Source of the DNA: Ricinus communis
Taxonomy: Eukaryota; Streptophyta; Magnoliopsida; Malpighiales; Euphorbiaceae
Assembly (NCBI RefSeq): GCF_019578655.1
Contig: NC_063265.1
Coordinates: 16,168,285 to 16,232,284, forward strand
DNA: 64,000 nucleotides
Direction of reading: 5' to 3'
Made by a program: the position numbers and the translations under genes. The notes under the pieces are model-generated. The model had not been told where the DNA came from, did not search any database, and saw only the letters and a list, made by a program, of their open reading frames with translations. Shown here one piece after another: positions 1 through 13,100 of this stretch (positions within the stretch are counted from its first letter, which is position 1; every line of letters starts with the position of its first letter).

Positions 1-713
1 CTCTCTATTATTTAACTCCAAACTGACAATTTCTTTTTATTTTTATTTTTATTATTATCTTTAATTAGTTTTCTTGAAAGAAGAATTTTCATTTTGAATT
101 CATAATCGTCAATTTTATGTAAAGGTTTATTCTAGATAATAAAAATTGAGACATTTTATTTAAATAGACTTTTCGCGTTTGAATTAAATGTTTCAATAAT
201 CGAACACTCATTATCGGACATTTATTATCAACCAACTGGATAAAATTAAATATTTGATAATATCTCACTAAGAGATTCATATGGTATAACAATTCTAAAT
301 AGAATTAGAATAATACAATAAATAAATAAACAAGAAACAGCTCAAAATATGGTACTCCTAAAATAAGAGACCATGCTCGAGAAGTCAAGAAAATAATAGG
401 TATCAAAGAAAAGCAAAGAAAGGTTATATAAGGGTATGATAAGAAAATACAAGGTAAGTAACAAAATTCTATCTTATACAAATTTCATTGATCTCCTATC
501 TGCTATTTAATTTGCCATCAAAATGAGCGGTCCGAGATAAAATGTCTAGTATTCCTCCGAGTTATTCTACAATTGGCAGGATATGCGGGATGCTATAGAT
601 ATAGTTTTTGATATCCTTCCTAGCAAGGATCATGATAAGAAGTGACGCTGTCTATACTCGGCGTGGGAGATTTTTATTTAGATTTAATATATACACCACA
701 ATTATAGGAAAAT

Positions 714-835
714 GATATGTATGTCTAAGTGTTTTATATTTCGGTATTGGATAATTGACACAAATTTAATCATTTAAAATTAATAAATAAGTGTCAATCA
801 TCTATCAGTTTGTTGTATATGTAGGAACATAAACT
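714..835. repeat. Dispersed palindromic repeat, copy A
   Basis: This copy contains AATTGACACA and, about 40 bases on, GTGTCAATC, so it can fold into a hairpin with an AT-rich centre (ATTTAAAATTAATAAATA). The same order of blocks recurs at 1025-1145, 3415-3540, 33530-33620 and 57685-57770. It is probably a small non-autonomous (MITE-like) element; the family is not one I can name. Confidence 0.5.
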
Positions 836-1024
836 GAGCCTAAGTCTAAGTAAAAAAATTTCAATTAAAGTTTAATCGTCTAAAGTTTGGTTTGGAACTT
901 TTTTAAAAATTTTCTTCTTAAATTCTTAGAAACAACAATGGTATTTAGAAAGAGATTTATTTTTCTAAAAAATTTCTTTTTTATCTAGACGTGATACATA
1001 CATCATAATAAATAGTAAAGTAAA

Positions 1025-1145
1025 AAATATTATTAATGTTTTACACTTCGGTGTTGAAAGATTGACACATTCTATTATTTAAAATTAATAATAAATATAT
1101 TTCAATTATTTATTAGTTTAGTATATAAATAAGACATACATCAAA
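1025..1145. repeat. Dispersed palindromic repeat, copy B
   Basis: Copy of the same family, with TTTACACTTCGGTGTTG followed by ATTGACACATTC and the ATTTAAAATTAATAATAA core, then a TTATTAGTTTAGTATATAA tail. It is more degenerate than copy A in the right arm of the palindrome. Confidence 0.45.
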
Positions 1146-3414
1146 TCTATCTATTTTCTTTAGATATCGACATCCTATAATACAAGTTCTTTTTACCATC
1201 AATCATAACCGCCACACCATCCTTTTATAATCCATTCAAGAATATCTCTTTTCTCTGTATCTCAAATAGGAAATCCTCCCAAAATCCAGCTAGGAGAGCA
1301 ATTTTTTTATCTTTCATCAATATCATCATCAGTTTAAAAATAATAGAAATGAGTAAATAGACAAAGATAGTTCTAAGAATGAAATTATTTTTTAAAATAA
1401 TTTCAGTAAAAATAATAAATACCAAATTTAAAGAAAATCATTGAAGGTGCTGGGATGAGAAACAGGAAAAATATTTATCTCTTACTTCTTTCACCAAGGA
1501 CGGAAAACCATGAAATTAGTAACTAGTTTTGACTAGTACGTACGCAAAAATATGAGAAGAAAAGTAAAAAAGAGAATATAATATTGAGAAATTTCATGAT
1601 CCGTAGTTTTTCTCTCAATATATTTATGTATTAAAAATTTATAAAATTAACATAAAAAGTTTTTTTTAAGTAATTTATATAAAATATATTTAATATATAA
1701 AATTCATAAAAAATTACATAAAGATTATATATCAAAGTATTTTATCTAAATTTGACACGAATTCATTAAATAAATATTTAAAAATTACATCATAATAAAT
1801 TATGGGTCCCTATAAATTTACTCATAATATAATATAAGGTTAAGGGATAATGTTATTCTTTCTACATAGACAAGAAATTAAATAAGAAATAACTCTTTTC
1901 AAAACATCTAAAGGAAAGCCTAGACTACTAATTATAATTGATTTTACCAAGTAAGGAATTTGTAAAAATTATTAATGGAAAAAAAATCTAATTTCAGAGC
2001 ATATTAAGAATTAATCTTAAACGTTAGCTTGAGATAAATCTTACTATTTTCCTTTTTATGTTTAGAAAGCAAGATTCAAGAGGTAATAGTTAGATACTTA
2101 ATTGTTAGCTTGATTTAGATCTTGAATGAATCTTGTGAGACGTTAAACTCTTATGGATATTTATATTACTTAGCATCTTTTGCCGTTCAAGAAATTCAAA
2201 GCTCAAAAATTTCTGTGACTTGTATCTGATAAGGGGAAATGTTAATAGAATTCTTTTTTTTTTCTTTTCCCGGAATTACTATGTAAATAATTTCTCAATT
2301 TGCAGGATTAAACCTCCGAATTTGATTTTGAGGAAAGACGAAACTGGCTTTAATTTTCAAGCTCTGGGAAACTTGACGGAATTTGCCTTACAGGGAGTTT
2401 CCTAATGAAGGATCCATAGGATAAAAAACATAAGGTATGGCAACTTGTAACCGCGCTCGAAAGAGGTGCAAGGCATCATCCTGGAAGTGATATACAGGAA
2501 ACTTCTATCCATCTTCAGAATATTGTGAAAAAATGTTAGTATTATGATTTGAATGGATCTAAGACATGTATTTAAATGGACTTGGAAGAAGTCAAAGGCA
2601 CATTTCTACGGCTAATACTTTCTAGTTTCCATGTCTTTGAGCGACATCTTTTTCTTTTTAAATAATAAAAGACAATTAATTTAGTGTCATTTAATATCAG
2701 TATTTTATATATTTTAAATTATTAAATTTAATCATAATTACTGAAGAAACATGTATTTATAGACTAATAAAATGTTCTTTTACTCATTTTCAGGGACATT
2801 TATGTTTTATATTACAGATTATATAAATTTTTATAAAAAATACTAATTTTAGTTTTTATTAAAAATAAAATTCTTATGACACTAAAATATTATGTGATAC
2901 TAAATAATGAATAATAAAAAGGGTGAGCAAAAGCCTAATACAACATTAAATCAAATCAATTAAGTAGATGCTCAGGAGACGCCTTTGCGATGTTGCCAAA
3001 GCGCAATCTTGGACATCAGCCTCAGGAAGATATTAAGCAACATCTTATTGGTGGCTAATATGTTATAAAATCATTTCAGTCCGAAAGGTCTCCCTGAAAT
3101 GCATAATCTATTATAAGCACAACAATTATGAATGGCTTGCCCATGTCAGGTTTAATACTATAGAAATTGAAAAAGCGACATGTACTTTTAATATTTTATA
3201 TTTAGATTATAGAAATCAATATGTATATAGTTATTATATGTTTATTAGTTGTCTGAAATACATAAAACTTGATAAAACTTCTTAATAATAAATATATTAA
3301 AAAAGAAACTACATGCGGTTTTAAATTAATTTCTCTATTGTTTATATTTAATTAATAGTTTGAATATTTATTGTAAATGAGAGATTCAGTGTATATACTA
3401 TTATAAAAAGAAAA

Positions 3415-3540
3415 TTGACAAGTATTATAAATATTTAATACTTTAATAGTGAATAATTGACACGTATTATATTATTTAAAATTAATAAAATTATATCAAT
3501 CGTTTATTATTTTAGTATGTAAAAGACACATATACTATGC
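3415..3540. repeat. Dispersed palindromic repeat, copy C
   Basis: This copy shows ATTTAATACTTTAATAGTG, AATTGACACGTATTATAT, the ATTTAAAATTAATAAA core and a TTTAGTATGTAAAAGACACA tail. It lies about 500 bp upstream of the P450 pseudogene. Confidence 0.45.
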
Positions 3541-4036
3541 TTATGTTTGGATTTACAAATTGAAACTTTTTATAAAACTCAAAACCTACCCAGTATTTAA
3601 AAATCACAAATGTTAGAAAAACGAGCTTAATTAAAATTAAAATAAAGGCCATCTTAAGATGAAAATGTTCGGCAGCTAGCTACCAATAAAAAAAGTTAAA
3701 ATTTGGCAGCTATTCGACAGCGCGATACCGGTAAGGCAATGCATGCAAGCTCTATTAACGTGACCGACCCCTTAATTTAAAGAAACTACAAAAGAACTTT
3801 CTACTAAGAAATGAACGAATGCTCTTGGATATGCAGTAGAAGAACATTCCTCTAATGGAAAACGAGAGGCTGCAAACTGAGAGTCAATAATGGAGGAAAG
3901 ATCATGTACTTTTTTGGCAAGTGCACTCTTCACTGTATCAGCATCGCGCTTTAATGCATTGCAATTAAATTATGAAGTGGAATATGTGTGGTTCACCAAT
4001 CAGTCTTATACTTCCAATCCATTTCCAATTGTACCA

Positions 4037-6576
4037 ATGGAGTACCAAACCCTATCATATCCTGTCCTTTTAAGCTTTCTCCTTTTTATCTTCATAGTAT
4101 TAAGGGTGTGGAAGACAAAAAAGGACAGACCCAACTCACCTCCCGGACCAAGGAAGTTAGCTTTCATTGGCAACTTGCACCAGGTGGCTGGTACTGATTT
4201 ACCTCATCACCGTATAACAGAATTGGCAGAAACTTATGGACCAATTATAGTGTGCAAATTGGCCAAATTTCAGCTCTTGTGTTTTCTTCATTTGAAGGAG
4301 CCCAAGAAGTGCTGAAAAACCAGGGCGAGTTGTTCGCCGAGACCCCTTCTCCTGGCAGCAGAAATAGTCTTTTACTATGGTATGGATATTATATTTGGTA
4401 CATACGGAGACCATTGGAGACAATTGAGAAAATTATGCACCTTAGAGCTGCTTAGTGCAAAACGCATAGAATCGTTCAGTTCAGTTAGGGGAGAAGAGCT
4501 TTCAAATTTTCTCATGTTTCTTCACTCAAAAGCAGGAACCCCTGTCAATCTTTCCAAGAAGCTGTTTGCTTTAACAAACAATATCATTGCAAGAATCGCC
4601 GTGCGCAAGAGCAAAAACCAAGAAGCCCTTTTAAACCTTATTGAAGACGTCATCGAGGCAGCAGGAGGCTTCAGAATTGCTGATGTATTTCCTTCCTTGC
4701 AATTTCTTCGATCATCTCTGGTACCAAGTCTAAAGTGGAGAAATTGCATCGAATTGCAGATTAAATACTGGAAGACATCATAAATGAACACAAAGCCACC
4801 TGGGCAGCCTCCAAGGATGGTGATGATGGTGATTAAAAGGAAGCCAAAAATCTTTTAGATGTTCTTTTGGATCTTCAGAAAGATGGAGACCTTCAAAATC
4901 CCTTTGACCAACGACAGCATCAAAGCAGCTATTCTGATAAGTATATACATATCTTCCTTTTCTTGTCATTCCTAATCACATATCCTCCTTAGTTTAGCAA
5001 GGTGTAATGACTTGTTATATAATTACATACTGTAGGGATCAGAAGGGGGTCACAATGACACCTACAATGTCACACAATCAAGAAAACCAATTAATTATGC
5101 AATCCAATCAATCCAAATTGTCACACAAACAAATTAACAAAAGAAACCAGCAACTAAATACGGTAAATAACTAGCTATAACAAAAGAAAATAATAGCAAA
5201 CAACACACACGATTTATACGTGGAAAACCCCTTCGATATGAAGAGTAAAAACCACGGGACCTTTTGAGGAGTCCACCCTTAACTTCTCTTATTTATAAAT
5301 TGAAGGAAAAAGAACCCCAAATCAGTCTACAAAAGATTTACAACCTACCAACAAATACCAACAATAAGAGAATTGAAATAGAGAACAAAAAAGTGTAGAA
5401 TTCACCCAAAAACAGCAGCTCTGTCCAGAGAAAATTTCCGATGAACCAGAGCTCTAATTGACGATCCGAACGGTCAGAATGTAGCTCCGAGTGCCTCAAC
5501 AAGCTGACAAACTTTCAGCAAAATCCAACGGTGGAATCTTCTCCGGAGACCAAAACACTAGAACTGGTGCTGAGAAAAACGAGCAGGACAGCACCCTTTG
5601 GAACTCTCTAGTTTCCTCTCTCTTTTGTGTATGTTTTTAATCTGAAAATTACTGCTTCCTTCACACATTAAGTGTCTACACAATAGTTTCTACAAGCTTC
5701 TCTTGAAAGCCATAGAACCCATGCCAAAGTGGATCCAAAAATAAGACATAACAAGTCCATCATAAAAGCTCATAATACATGTGTCCAAAAGTAATAAAAA
5801 ATATTGTAAGATGGGCTGGACCCATAACACATACTAGTGAGTATATCAGTTCAACTTCTGTTACATTAATCTTAATAGTTATTATAGCACTCAATTCACT
5901 GTAACAACTGATGAGAACAAGTAGAATTTTTCTTTTATTAATTGGTTCTTCAATTGATTCAGTACAAACTTCATTTCAGGAAATGCTTGGCGATGGAAGT
6001 GATACATCTGCAAAAGCCACAAAATGGGCAATGTCAGAGTTGAATGAGGTACCCAGAAGCAATGGAACAGGCACAAGAAGAAGTAAGGCAAGTGTTTGGC
6101 GAAACAGGAAAGATTGAGGAAGCACGCGTTCATGAATTGAAATACTTAAGGGCAGTGTTCAAAGAGACTTTGAGTTTACATCTCCCACTAGCAATGATTC
6201 CAAGAGAATTTAAGGTGAAGACTAAGATTGATGGATATGATATTTATCCCAAAACTAAAGCGTTGGTCAATGTGTGGGCGATTGGCAGGGATCCTACTGT
6301 TTGGGGTGAACCTGAAAAGTTCTGTCCTGAAAGATTTTGGATAGTTCAATTAGTTTCAGAGGCAATAATTTTGAACTAATTCCATTTGGTTCAGGGAAAA
6401 GGATATGCCCTGGTATGACATTAGCCATAACCACTGTGGAGCCTTTTATGGCGAATACACTGTTCTATTTTGATTGGAAATTTGGCGATGGAGTGACTGC
6501 TGATACTTTTGATATGAGTGAATGTTTCGGTGCTTCAATTAAAAGAAAAACCGATCTTATCTTAGCTAAGCCATGA
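4037..6576 (+). pseudogene. Cytochrome P450 pseudogene (CYP71 clan)
   Basis: This is a broken copy of a CYP71-family P450, an ER-anchored heme monooxygenase; in plants such enzymes oxidise terpenoids and other specialised metabolites. From the ATG at 4037 there is an N-terminal membrane anchor, a PPGPRKLAFIGNLHQ hinge, and GTYGDHWRQLRKL (C-helix). After one phase of intron come an I-helix DGSDTSA, PERF at about 6330, and the heme loop FGSGKRICPGM at about 6390-6420. Exon 1 runs to about 4940 and exon 2 starts at 5980 after TTTCAG. Damage is extensive: single-base frame changes near 4251, 4373, 4715, 4895, 6040 and 6338, and in-frame TAA codons at 4762 and 4834. The K-helix ExxR reads ETLS, so its structural arginine is lost. 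The intron carries a solo LTR. A functional protein is very unlikely. The subfamily (CYP71D or CYP726-like) is inference only. Confidence 0.93.
5031..5829. mobile_element. Solo LTR in the P450 intron
   Basis: This 799-bp block begins TGTAGGGATC and ends GGACCCATAACA, giving the TG..CA ends and short inverted TGT/ACA termini of a plant LTR. It is flanked on both sides by CATAC (5026-5030 and 5830-5834), a perfect 5-bp target site duplication of the size made by LTR-retrotransposon integrases. No coding sequence for gag or pol lies inside. The sequence ACGTGGAAAACCCCTTCG near 5218-5236 resembles repeat sequence common in plant LTR elements (from memory). Either a solo LTR left by recombination between two LTRs, or a small non-autonomous LTR element, fits. 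A solo LTR is preferred because there is no internal LTR pair. Confidence 0.75.
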
Positions 6577-9500
6577 GCAACACCATTGACTTGTCTCTTT
6601 ATAAAAATTAAGGAAAAGTTACTTCCTACCTGAAGATCATGACGGTCCTAGATAATTTTACCAAACACAGAAATATCCCTAGAGGAAGAGAAAAGAAGAT
6701 CAACGACAACCTACGCATTTAACTCAAAAATAGCATTGGTTAGAGATAAATTATGGACCCATCCAATAGCCACTTGCTTCAGCTTCCTTAACCGACCATG
6801 TCCTTAGGAGAAGGCGAGAGCAGTATCTTACAAAAATACCAGCCGAGTTAAGTAGATTGTAATTCTTTCTACTCGGTGATACTAATCACATATCGATTTT
6901 ATAAGTATTTTTAATGAGTTTGATAATTTGAATATCGAATTGATTTTTTTTTTCACCACTCTTATAAAAAAACAACTCAACATTCCCATAATTAATGACT
7001 ATAAAATTTATATACAGAAAAACTCAACAGCTCCATTATATGTGTAAAACTCCTCTGAACACATGTTAATATTTATTTACTAAAAGTAATTAATATAAAT
7101 AAGAAAAAAATGAACCACTTTTGTGATAACGGTGACTCAAAAGATGAAATTTTAAAGAAAAAAATAGAAAAAAATAACTATTTGAAAAAGAAAAAAAAAG
7201 GTTTTAGTATAAAATTAAATAAAATTGAGCTAAATGTTAAATCTTTATTGAAATCCAAACAATTTTTAGATTTGCCAAAAACTTAGAAGTGCATTTTTTT
7301 CTTATTGCAACTTTAAACTTAGGTGTTTTAATCCATAAAATTGCACGACTAAACTCTCAAATTGTGAGTTTAGATATTAGGGATTTGATATTTACAGGTA
7401 ATTTTATTAAATAAAATTTATAAGAAACTTTTTCTTTGAATGGTCTGCCCTCTTCATAATTTTTATAGGGCGGGAAATTGCAAAGCCGTTCCATATTTGT
7501 TATAAGTTCGAAGTGTCTTCTACACCCACATAATAGATTTTAGATTATTCATATCTACATAATTGGGCTCGAGGCAGAACTAATTGCAAATGGAATCCAA
7601 ACTCAATAATCAACTGTAAAATTAAAATTTATATAGTATTTGGTTGAAACCTCCAAAATACATTAAATTTAAAATTTATATGTGATCGGTCCAAATTATA
7701 TATAAATATTTAAGTGTATTTTAGAGCTTAATGATATATTTGTATATATAATATGGTGAAAATATGTGATTTTATCTCACTTAAGTTTAATGATCTATTT
7801 TCAGATAATATTAGTCAAAAAGAATATGGAGCTAAATATTCGAAAAGAAGTTTAATTGGACATGTTTGTGTCAAAGTCCAAGATTAAGACGCATGGACTG
7901 CAAATTACAAGGCCTAAGAGACATTTTAGTCATTTTGTATAATTATTAGGATTTATATTAAGAGTTATTTATAAGATAGTATTTAGTGGAAATAAAGATA
8001 CTTAAAGTCTTATCTATTAAATGGATTTATATTAGGTATACATTTCTAGGAAAATTTATTTAGATGAAGACTCCCATCTATATAATATCTCTGCAAAAAC
8101 CTAATTCTAGAGGGAGGAGAATTTTCTTCTATCTGCTCCCTACATATGTCTACCATTATTTTCTCTACAATTTTTTCATAAACATTTTAGTTTAATTTTC
8201 ATTACTCTTTTTAAGATCTAAGGAGACTTCAAGAAGTGGAGAGTGAGGACCAATCTTCTTCCTACTTGAAGAAATCCTGGATCTAGATTGAGCCTTAATT
8301 TTCAGTCTTATTTTATGTCTTTCTATTTAATACCATAATTATTCGGTTAAATATGTTAGGCTAGTTTTCATAAATGTTTAATTTAGCCTTTTTACTTTTG
8401 TATGAACTTTGTTATTTATTTATTTAATGAATGATCTTTTTACCTTCATATATATATTAATTTCATCTATTATTATTGGAAACCATCATATCAATTTAGT
8501 AATAATATTTGTTATAAAAATCTTTAGGTTAAAAGTATTAAAATCATCATCTTTACTTTAATCTATGCAGGTATAAGAAACATAGGTTGTATCAATATGT
8601 AGGTATAAGAAACATAGGTTGTATCATTAACTTGAGTGACTTAGGAAAAAGGCACATTACAATCTCATTCATCAGATCTAACCTTAAAGTAAAACAAGAA
8701 GATTACTAAGTAAATGGCTAGAATAAATGTTATCTTTAGCATATAGTTTTAGATCATAAGCATTTGCATTTGCATTGCATATTTATTTATTGTTTAGTTA
8801 CTTTACTTTATGAATATTACTCTCTCAAACATAGTGATTTAAAGTGTTTAGATTTACGTTATTATTTTGTGTTGATAATTAGTCTTTATAATAAATAGCC
8901 TTATAGTTTCTTGAGAGATTGACCTCGTGGTGAACTTATTCTTACTATAGAAATGGTTTATGCACTTGCGAGTACTAAAAAAGACACATTAATATGCTTT
9001 AAATATAATAAAAATTAATTTAATATTCTAAGTAATCAAATTTGTATAAAATTAGCTATAGTTAAACTAAATTCTAATAAAATATATAGAATTTTCAAAT
9101 AAATTCCATATTAGTAAGTTCATACATTTTATAATACTAAAATATCTCTTTTCAACTTTATCATTTATATTTTATCTTCTCTCTGATATTTTTTTATTCA
9201 TAAAATGAATTTAAATTTAAACCAAACAGTAGCCTAATCTTTCTAATTCTTTTGCAATTCAATACTCCAAATCTTCCCTCCGTACGTATAGCATAACATC
9301 GTTTCTGATTGTTTTCTCTATCTCTTCCTTTTCTCTTAGATTTAGAGAAACCCCTTTTTGTTTCCACTTAGGAGAGAGATATCTTATCTTATCTTTCACC
9401 ATATATGAAAAGGTCCTGAAAAATTTCTTTTAAACTTAAAGGTATAATTAATCTCCCATGCATCATTTTGGACCTATTAATATATTGTCTTTCTTCTTCT

Positions 9501-9856
9501 TTTTTAATAAAATGTTCAACTAATAATAAAATTTAATATATACGCTCTTACCATTTAAAATTAGATAAGATACCGTTATAGATATATTTAAGAAAAAAAA
9601 TCAAATTAAGCAAATATCAATGCAAATACTTTTTGCATTTTCTACAATATCAGTGTATTCCATTGTGCAAAAAGGTTCAGGAGATTAATTTCTGGCATTT
9701 CTTTTCTTTTAAAAAAAAAAAGGACACAGAGAAATCTAGAATCACTTTTCACAAATACAAATGCTCTTGTTAAGAGTTTACATGACCTAGCACTTGTTTC
9801 AAAAACCATATGATACATCCAATAAATCTTCTTCAAGATCACAAAGTAACGAGAAC
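6577..9856. other. Intergenic AT-rich DNA with retroelement-like debris
   Basis: No gene is visible. From roughly 7850 to 8990 the sequence is less simple and includes GAGATTGACCTCGTGGTGAA (about 8913-8935) and CACTTGCGAGTAC (about 8963). Phrases of this kind recur, as I remember them, in the untranslated parts of plant LTR elements, so this stretch may be an old LTR-element fragment. The rest is low-complexity AT-rich DNA with long homopolymers. Confidence 0.4.
8569..8626. repeat. Short tandem duplication, 32-bp period
   Basis: The 26-base block that starts AGGTATAAGAAACATAGG and ends GTATCA occurs at 8569-8594 and again at 8601-8626 without a mismatch, giving a 32-bp period. Identity over the whole block suggests a recent local duplication. 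Confidence 0.85.
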
Positions 9857-10174
9857 TTACCTATTTTTGAAAGGAGTAATCTTAATAACCAAGCCAGGAA
9901 AAACATCATCTGGATCATGAATATGAGGGTTTTCTTCGACAATATAAGGATCTCCACATTTTTCACTAATGGTATGCAACGTCTCTCCTTCTCTAACCAC
10001 ATAAATCTCATCACATGGCTTCTTCACAATCCCATTCTGATTCACAGTAATCAACCTCAATTCGCTTTCGCTAACTTCACAGCAGCTCAAAACCAGCATC
10101 ATGGCCATCAACAAAGCACAGTAACAAGAGATCTTCTCAGCCATTATAGTTGATGAAGAAATACCCACCACCAT
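9857..10174 (-). CDS. Small secreted LysM-domain protein
   Basis: A 105-residue protein with an N-terminal hydrophobic segment (about residues 15-32, ALLMAMMLVLSCC) that looks like a signal peptide, followed by one LysM domain at about residues 57-100. The core reads YVVREGETLHTISEKCGDP and the end HIHDPDDVFPGLVIKI, the pattern of short plant single-LysM proteins of about 100 residues. LysM domains bind N-acetylglucosamine glycans such as chitin or peptidoglycan; the role of these small apoplastic forms is not settled. Two starts are possible: the ATG at 10174 or the one at 10144, which gives a cleaner signal peptide (MAEKISCYC). The TAA stop lies inside a perfect splice donor (AG then GTAAGT, junction after 9861), so the C-terminus may really be spliced and differ by a few residues. 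No partner gene is adjacent. Confidence 0.85.
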   Translation of the reverse strand: MVVGISSSTIMAEKISCYCALLMAMMLVLSCCEVSESELRLITVNQNGIVKKPCDEIYVVREGETLHTISEKCGDPYIVEENPHIHDPDDVFPGLVIKITPFKNR

Positions 10175-13100
10175 TTTCTTTACGATTCCTGCTTCTTTAA
10201 TTAATTATCTTGGTTGTAAAAGCTTTTGCTTAAAAATATAGCTATGAATAATGAGAGCTGTCTATTGAGGTATCTTGATAGGTAAAGAATATTAATTCGT
10301 GTATGCATAAACAAAAGAGTGCTAAATAAGAGAAAAAAGAAAAAGGAGCAATGTTTTCTGTATTAGGTAGTTGAAGTGGGTGGTGTAGTTTCTGGCGGGA
10401 GTTGAGATGGTTCCTTCAGTGTGGTAGGTAACTTTGTCAACATAATTCAAAATGTTGAAAGAAGAAAGAGTTTGGTTAACTGTTCTTATTTTAATGGTCT
10501 TGGTTCCTTATTCTCTTTTCTATTTTTTCCAAGTTTCAACACGTACAATTTCCTTCTATACACTTTCATTTTGCTTAATTAACAATTATTCAAGCTTTGT
10601 GTTCTTGATATACGATTATATTTATTCAGATAGGTAAGTGGAATGGATAACTTAATCAATTATTATATTTTATTTGGTCCATTTTGTTTTATTCAATTTG
10701 AGGGTTACACTTCAACAAAATCATATATTGGTGTATGTAAAGTGACCCAAGTAGGTCAGGTATCATGCAATCTGAAAGTCTTGCTTTTGCCTAAGCTGAC
10801 AGAGTGATTGGACTTTTGTTTGATAACTTGATGGATTCCGTATTTTCTTTCTTTAAATTCTGAAGGGTTATGCATTAAAAGAGTTGGCTAGCTGCCTACC
10901 TAAAGGGAAGTAGTGAAAATTGGACTTTCTTGAATTAGCATGGATATGAAACTACCCAATTTAAGATTTTATTCTGAAGCTAGACCTGATTCCGGATTTG
11001 GAATTGAAGGTGGAACTGAATCGATTTATGGATAGTTGGGTTGGTTTCTGTCCAGGAACCGGACGATTCCGATTTCAAGCTGATTTTAAGTTTTTTTTTT
11101 TTCTTTTTGGAATTAAGCTCTAGCAGTATGGTCATGCATACGTCCAAGATTTCATTCATAAGTAAAAATAAAAACACATAAGATAAGAATCAATAAACCA
11201 TAGGTTTGAAGCATTATTTACTGAAATGCCGTCATGGTGGGAGCAATGCAAACAAATTTGGAGGCCAGTGCAGATGGAGGTTAGTAAAATGCTGCCCAAA
11301 AAAATTGTATTATAGTGATTGCATTCTCTTAGCATCATCTCAGTTTGAGGTTAGTTTAAAAAATCAATGTTGAAATAGGACTTAATTCAAAATATCAAAC
11401 TAATTCAAATAGATTTAATAATATGTATTTTAAAAGAGATCAAAATCGGTTTCAGTAGAAACTAAACCATAAAAATAAGTGATTAAGTAGTCTTATTATG
11501 TTATATTTGTCGCCGCTATAATATTATTAAAAAAATTATTTAAAATATATCTGATTCAGAAAATTTGACGGGTCATTCATTGACCTAATTTTAAAACAAA
11601 ACAATAAATACATAACATATGATAGCATCTAATTGGATCAAAAGAACGAGAGATTCACTAAAATCATATTTGCTATCATATATATATATAAATTAATAAA
11701 TAATATAAAATTTAATTTACTCATTCTAACTCTAATTTTATTTTTAGTTTTTTTATCTAATTTAACCGTCGGAATGGTCCATCGATCTATCTCGGCATTC
11801 TCTATCCACGGCTATTGTCTTAGTATACTCAGTTGAAAGAACATTCAAATGCTTGTCATGGGGATTAGTTTTTAATGATTAAAATTTTACAAGTAATAAA
11901 GAAAAAAAATATAGAAAGTAATTTGATATTTAAAATAAAATAATTCTAAGAGTGGCGTGTGAGATAGAAATAAATAGACAAAAGTAAATTTAACAATTTG
12001 TTATATAAAATATTTTATCATTATCTCCATTTTTAATTAAACATTTAATAATCATCTTATTGTTTTTTACAAATATATTTTGAAAAGCCGTCTTTTTCAT
12101 CTATTGTAAATATTTTTAATTCAAATTTTTTACTTTCGGTTCACTTCTCATTATTTTTGGATTGACATGAAAAGTTGGAAAGAGTGATAAGCAAAGACAA
12201 TAAGTGGCTGAGTACACAGCTCACCTAGGACGCATAAAAGCTATATACATACTCGAAAAGGGGAAGAGAAAGATCCTTTTTTTTTTTACAAGTTCTTGGT
12301 ACAAAACTAAAAGTAGGTGGGCTTAGATTGCCCCAAAACCGCCCCTTAGGAAAGGTAGAAGGGTTTTCCTCATCTTTGACAATAAAGTCTTAGGTTGTGT
12401 TTGAAATTGGTATTGGAGAATTGGAAAAAAAAAAAAATTAAATTTTTTAATTTCATAAATTAATTATTTTATATTTATAAATCATTATTCTTAAATATAT
12501 TTTAAACACAGCATCAATTAACTTATTTATTGTAAAACTAATTTTTAAGGCTAGAAAAGTGAAATATAATGAAAACTGTCGCGTTCAGATTTCAATAGAT
12601 CAAAATAATGTAATAGTTATAAATCAATTAAAGATTTTTTTTTTGACATTCTGAGTTATAAAAAAAAACCTACAGAGTATGAAATTATAAAAATATAAAA
12701 CCGTATTAGAATCTGCAAATGAGTTAGCATATCTATTCTTACAAAATACACATATTCTTCTCAATGAATGAAATCACATGATAGTATTTTTACTTATCCC
12801 AAACTTTTTTTTAAAGATACATATATCCTTAATTCAGACCCGTACACTTATAAAGAAAAAAAAAAAAAAAAAGATTGATTTTTAATATAAAAAAAATAAA
12901 ATTATTTTATTTAAAGTTTTAAATTTGAATATTTTCACCTCTACTAATATTGGATATGTAATTCACAATGCATTAGCCTTCAATAAGTATTAAAAATTAA
13001 ACAAAACTTTTTTTGTGATAAAAATGAAATAATTTAAGTAGTTACCCCTAGAAATATCATACCCATAACCTAAAATTCTATGTAAAACACTTAGTTAAAG

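Larger units (their letters stand above)
1..3880. other. Gene-free AT-rich region with small repeats
   Basis: I find no supportable gene here. The short open frames are all under about 70 codons and lack any recognisable family. The sequence holds three copies of a palindromic repeat family (about 714-835, 1025-1145 and 3415-3540, listed separately). A slightly more complex, less AT-rich patch at 490-670 and another at 2930-3130 look like remnants of repeats, but I cannot name them. Confidence 0.6.

Noticed and set aside
2220..2405. Plus-strand 61-aa frame in the left spacer
   Set aside because: A possible acceptor (TTTGCAG) precedes part of it, but the short peptide matches no family I know and no other exon fits.
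3890..4036. Upstream in-frame extension of the P450
   Set aside because: The family's membrane anchor begins at MEYQTLSYP (4037); the residues before it do not look like part of a P450.
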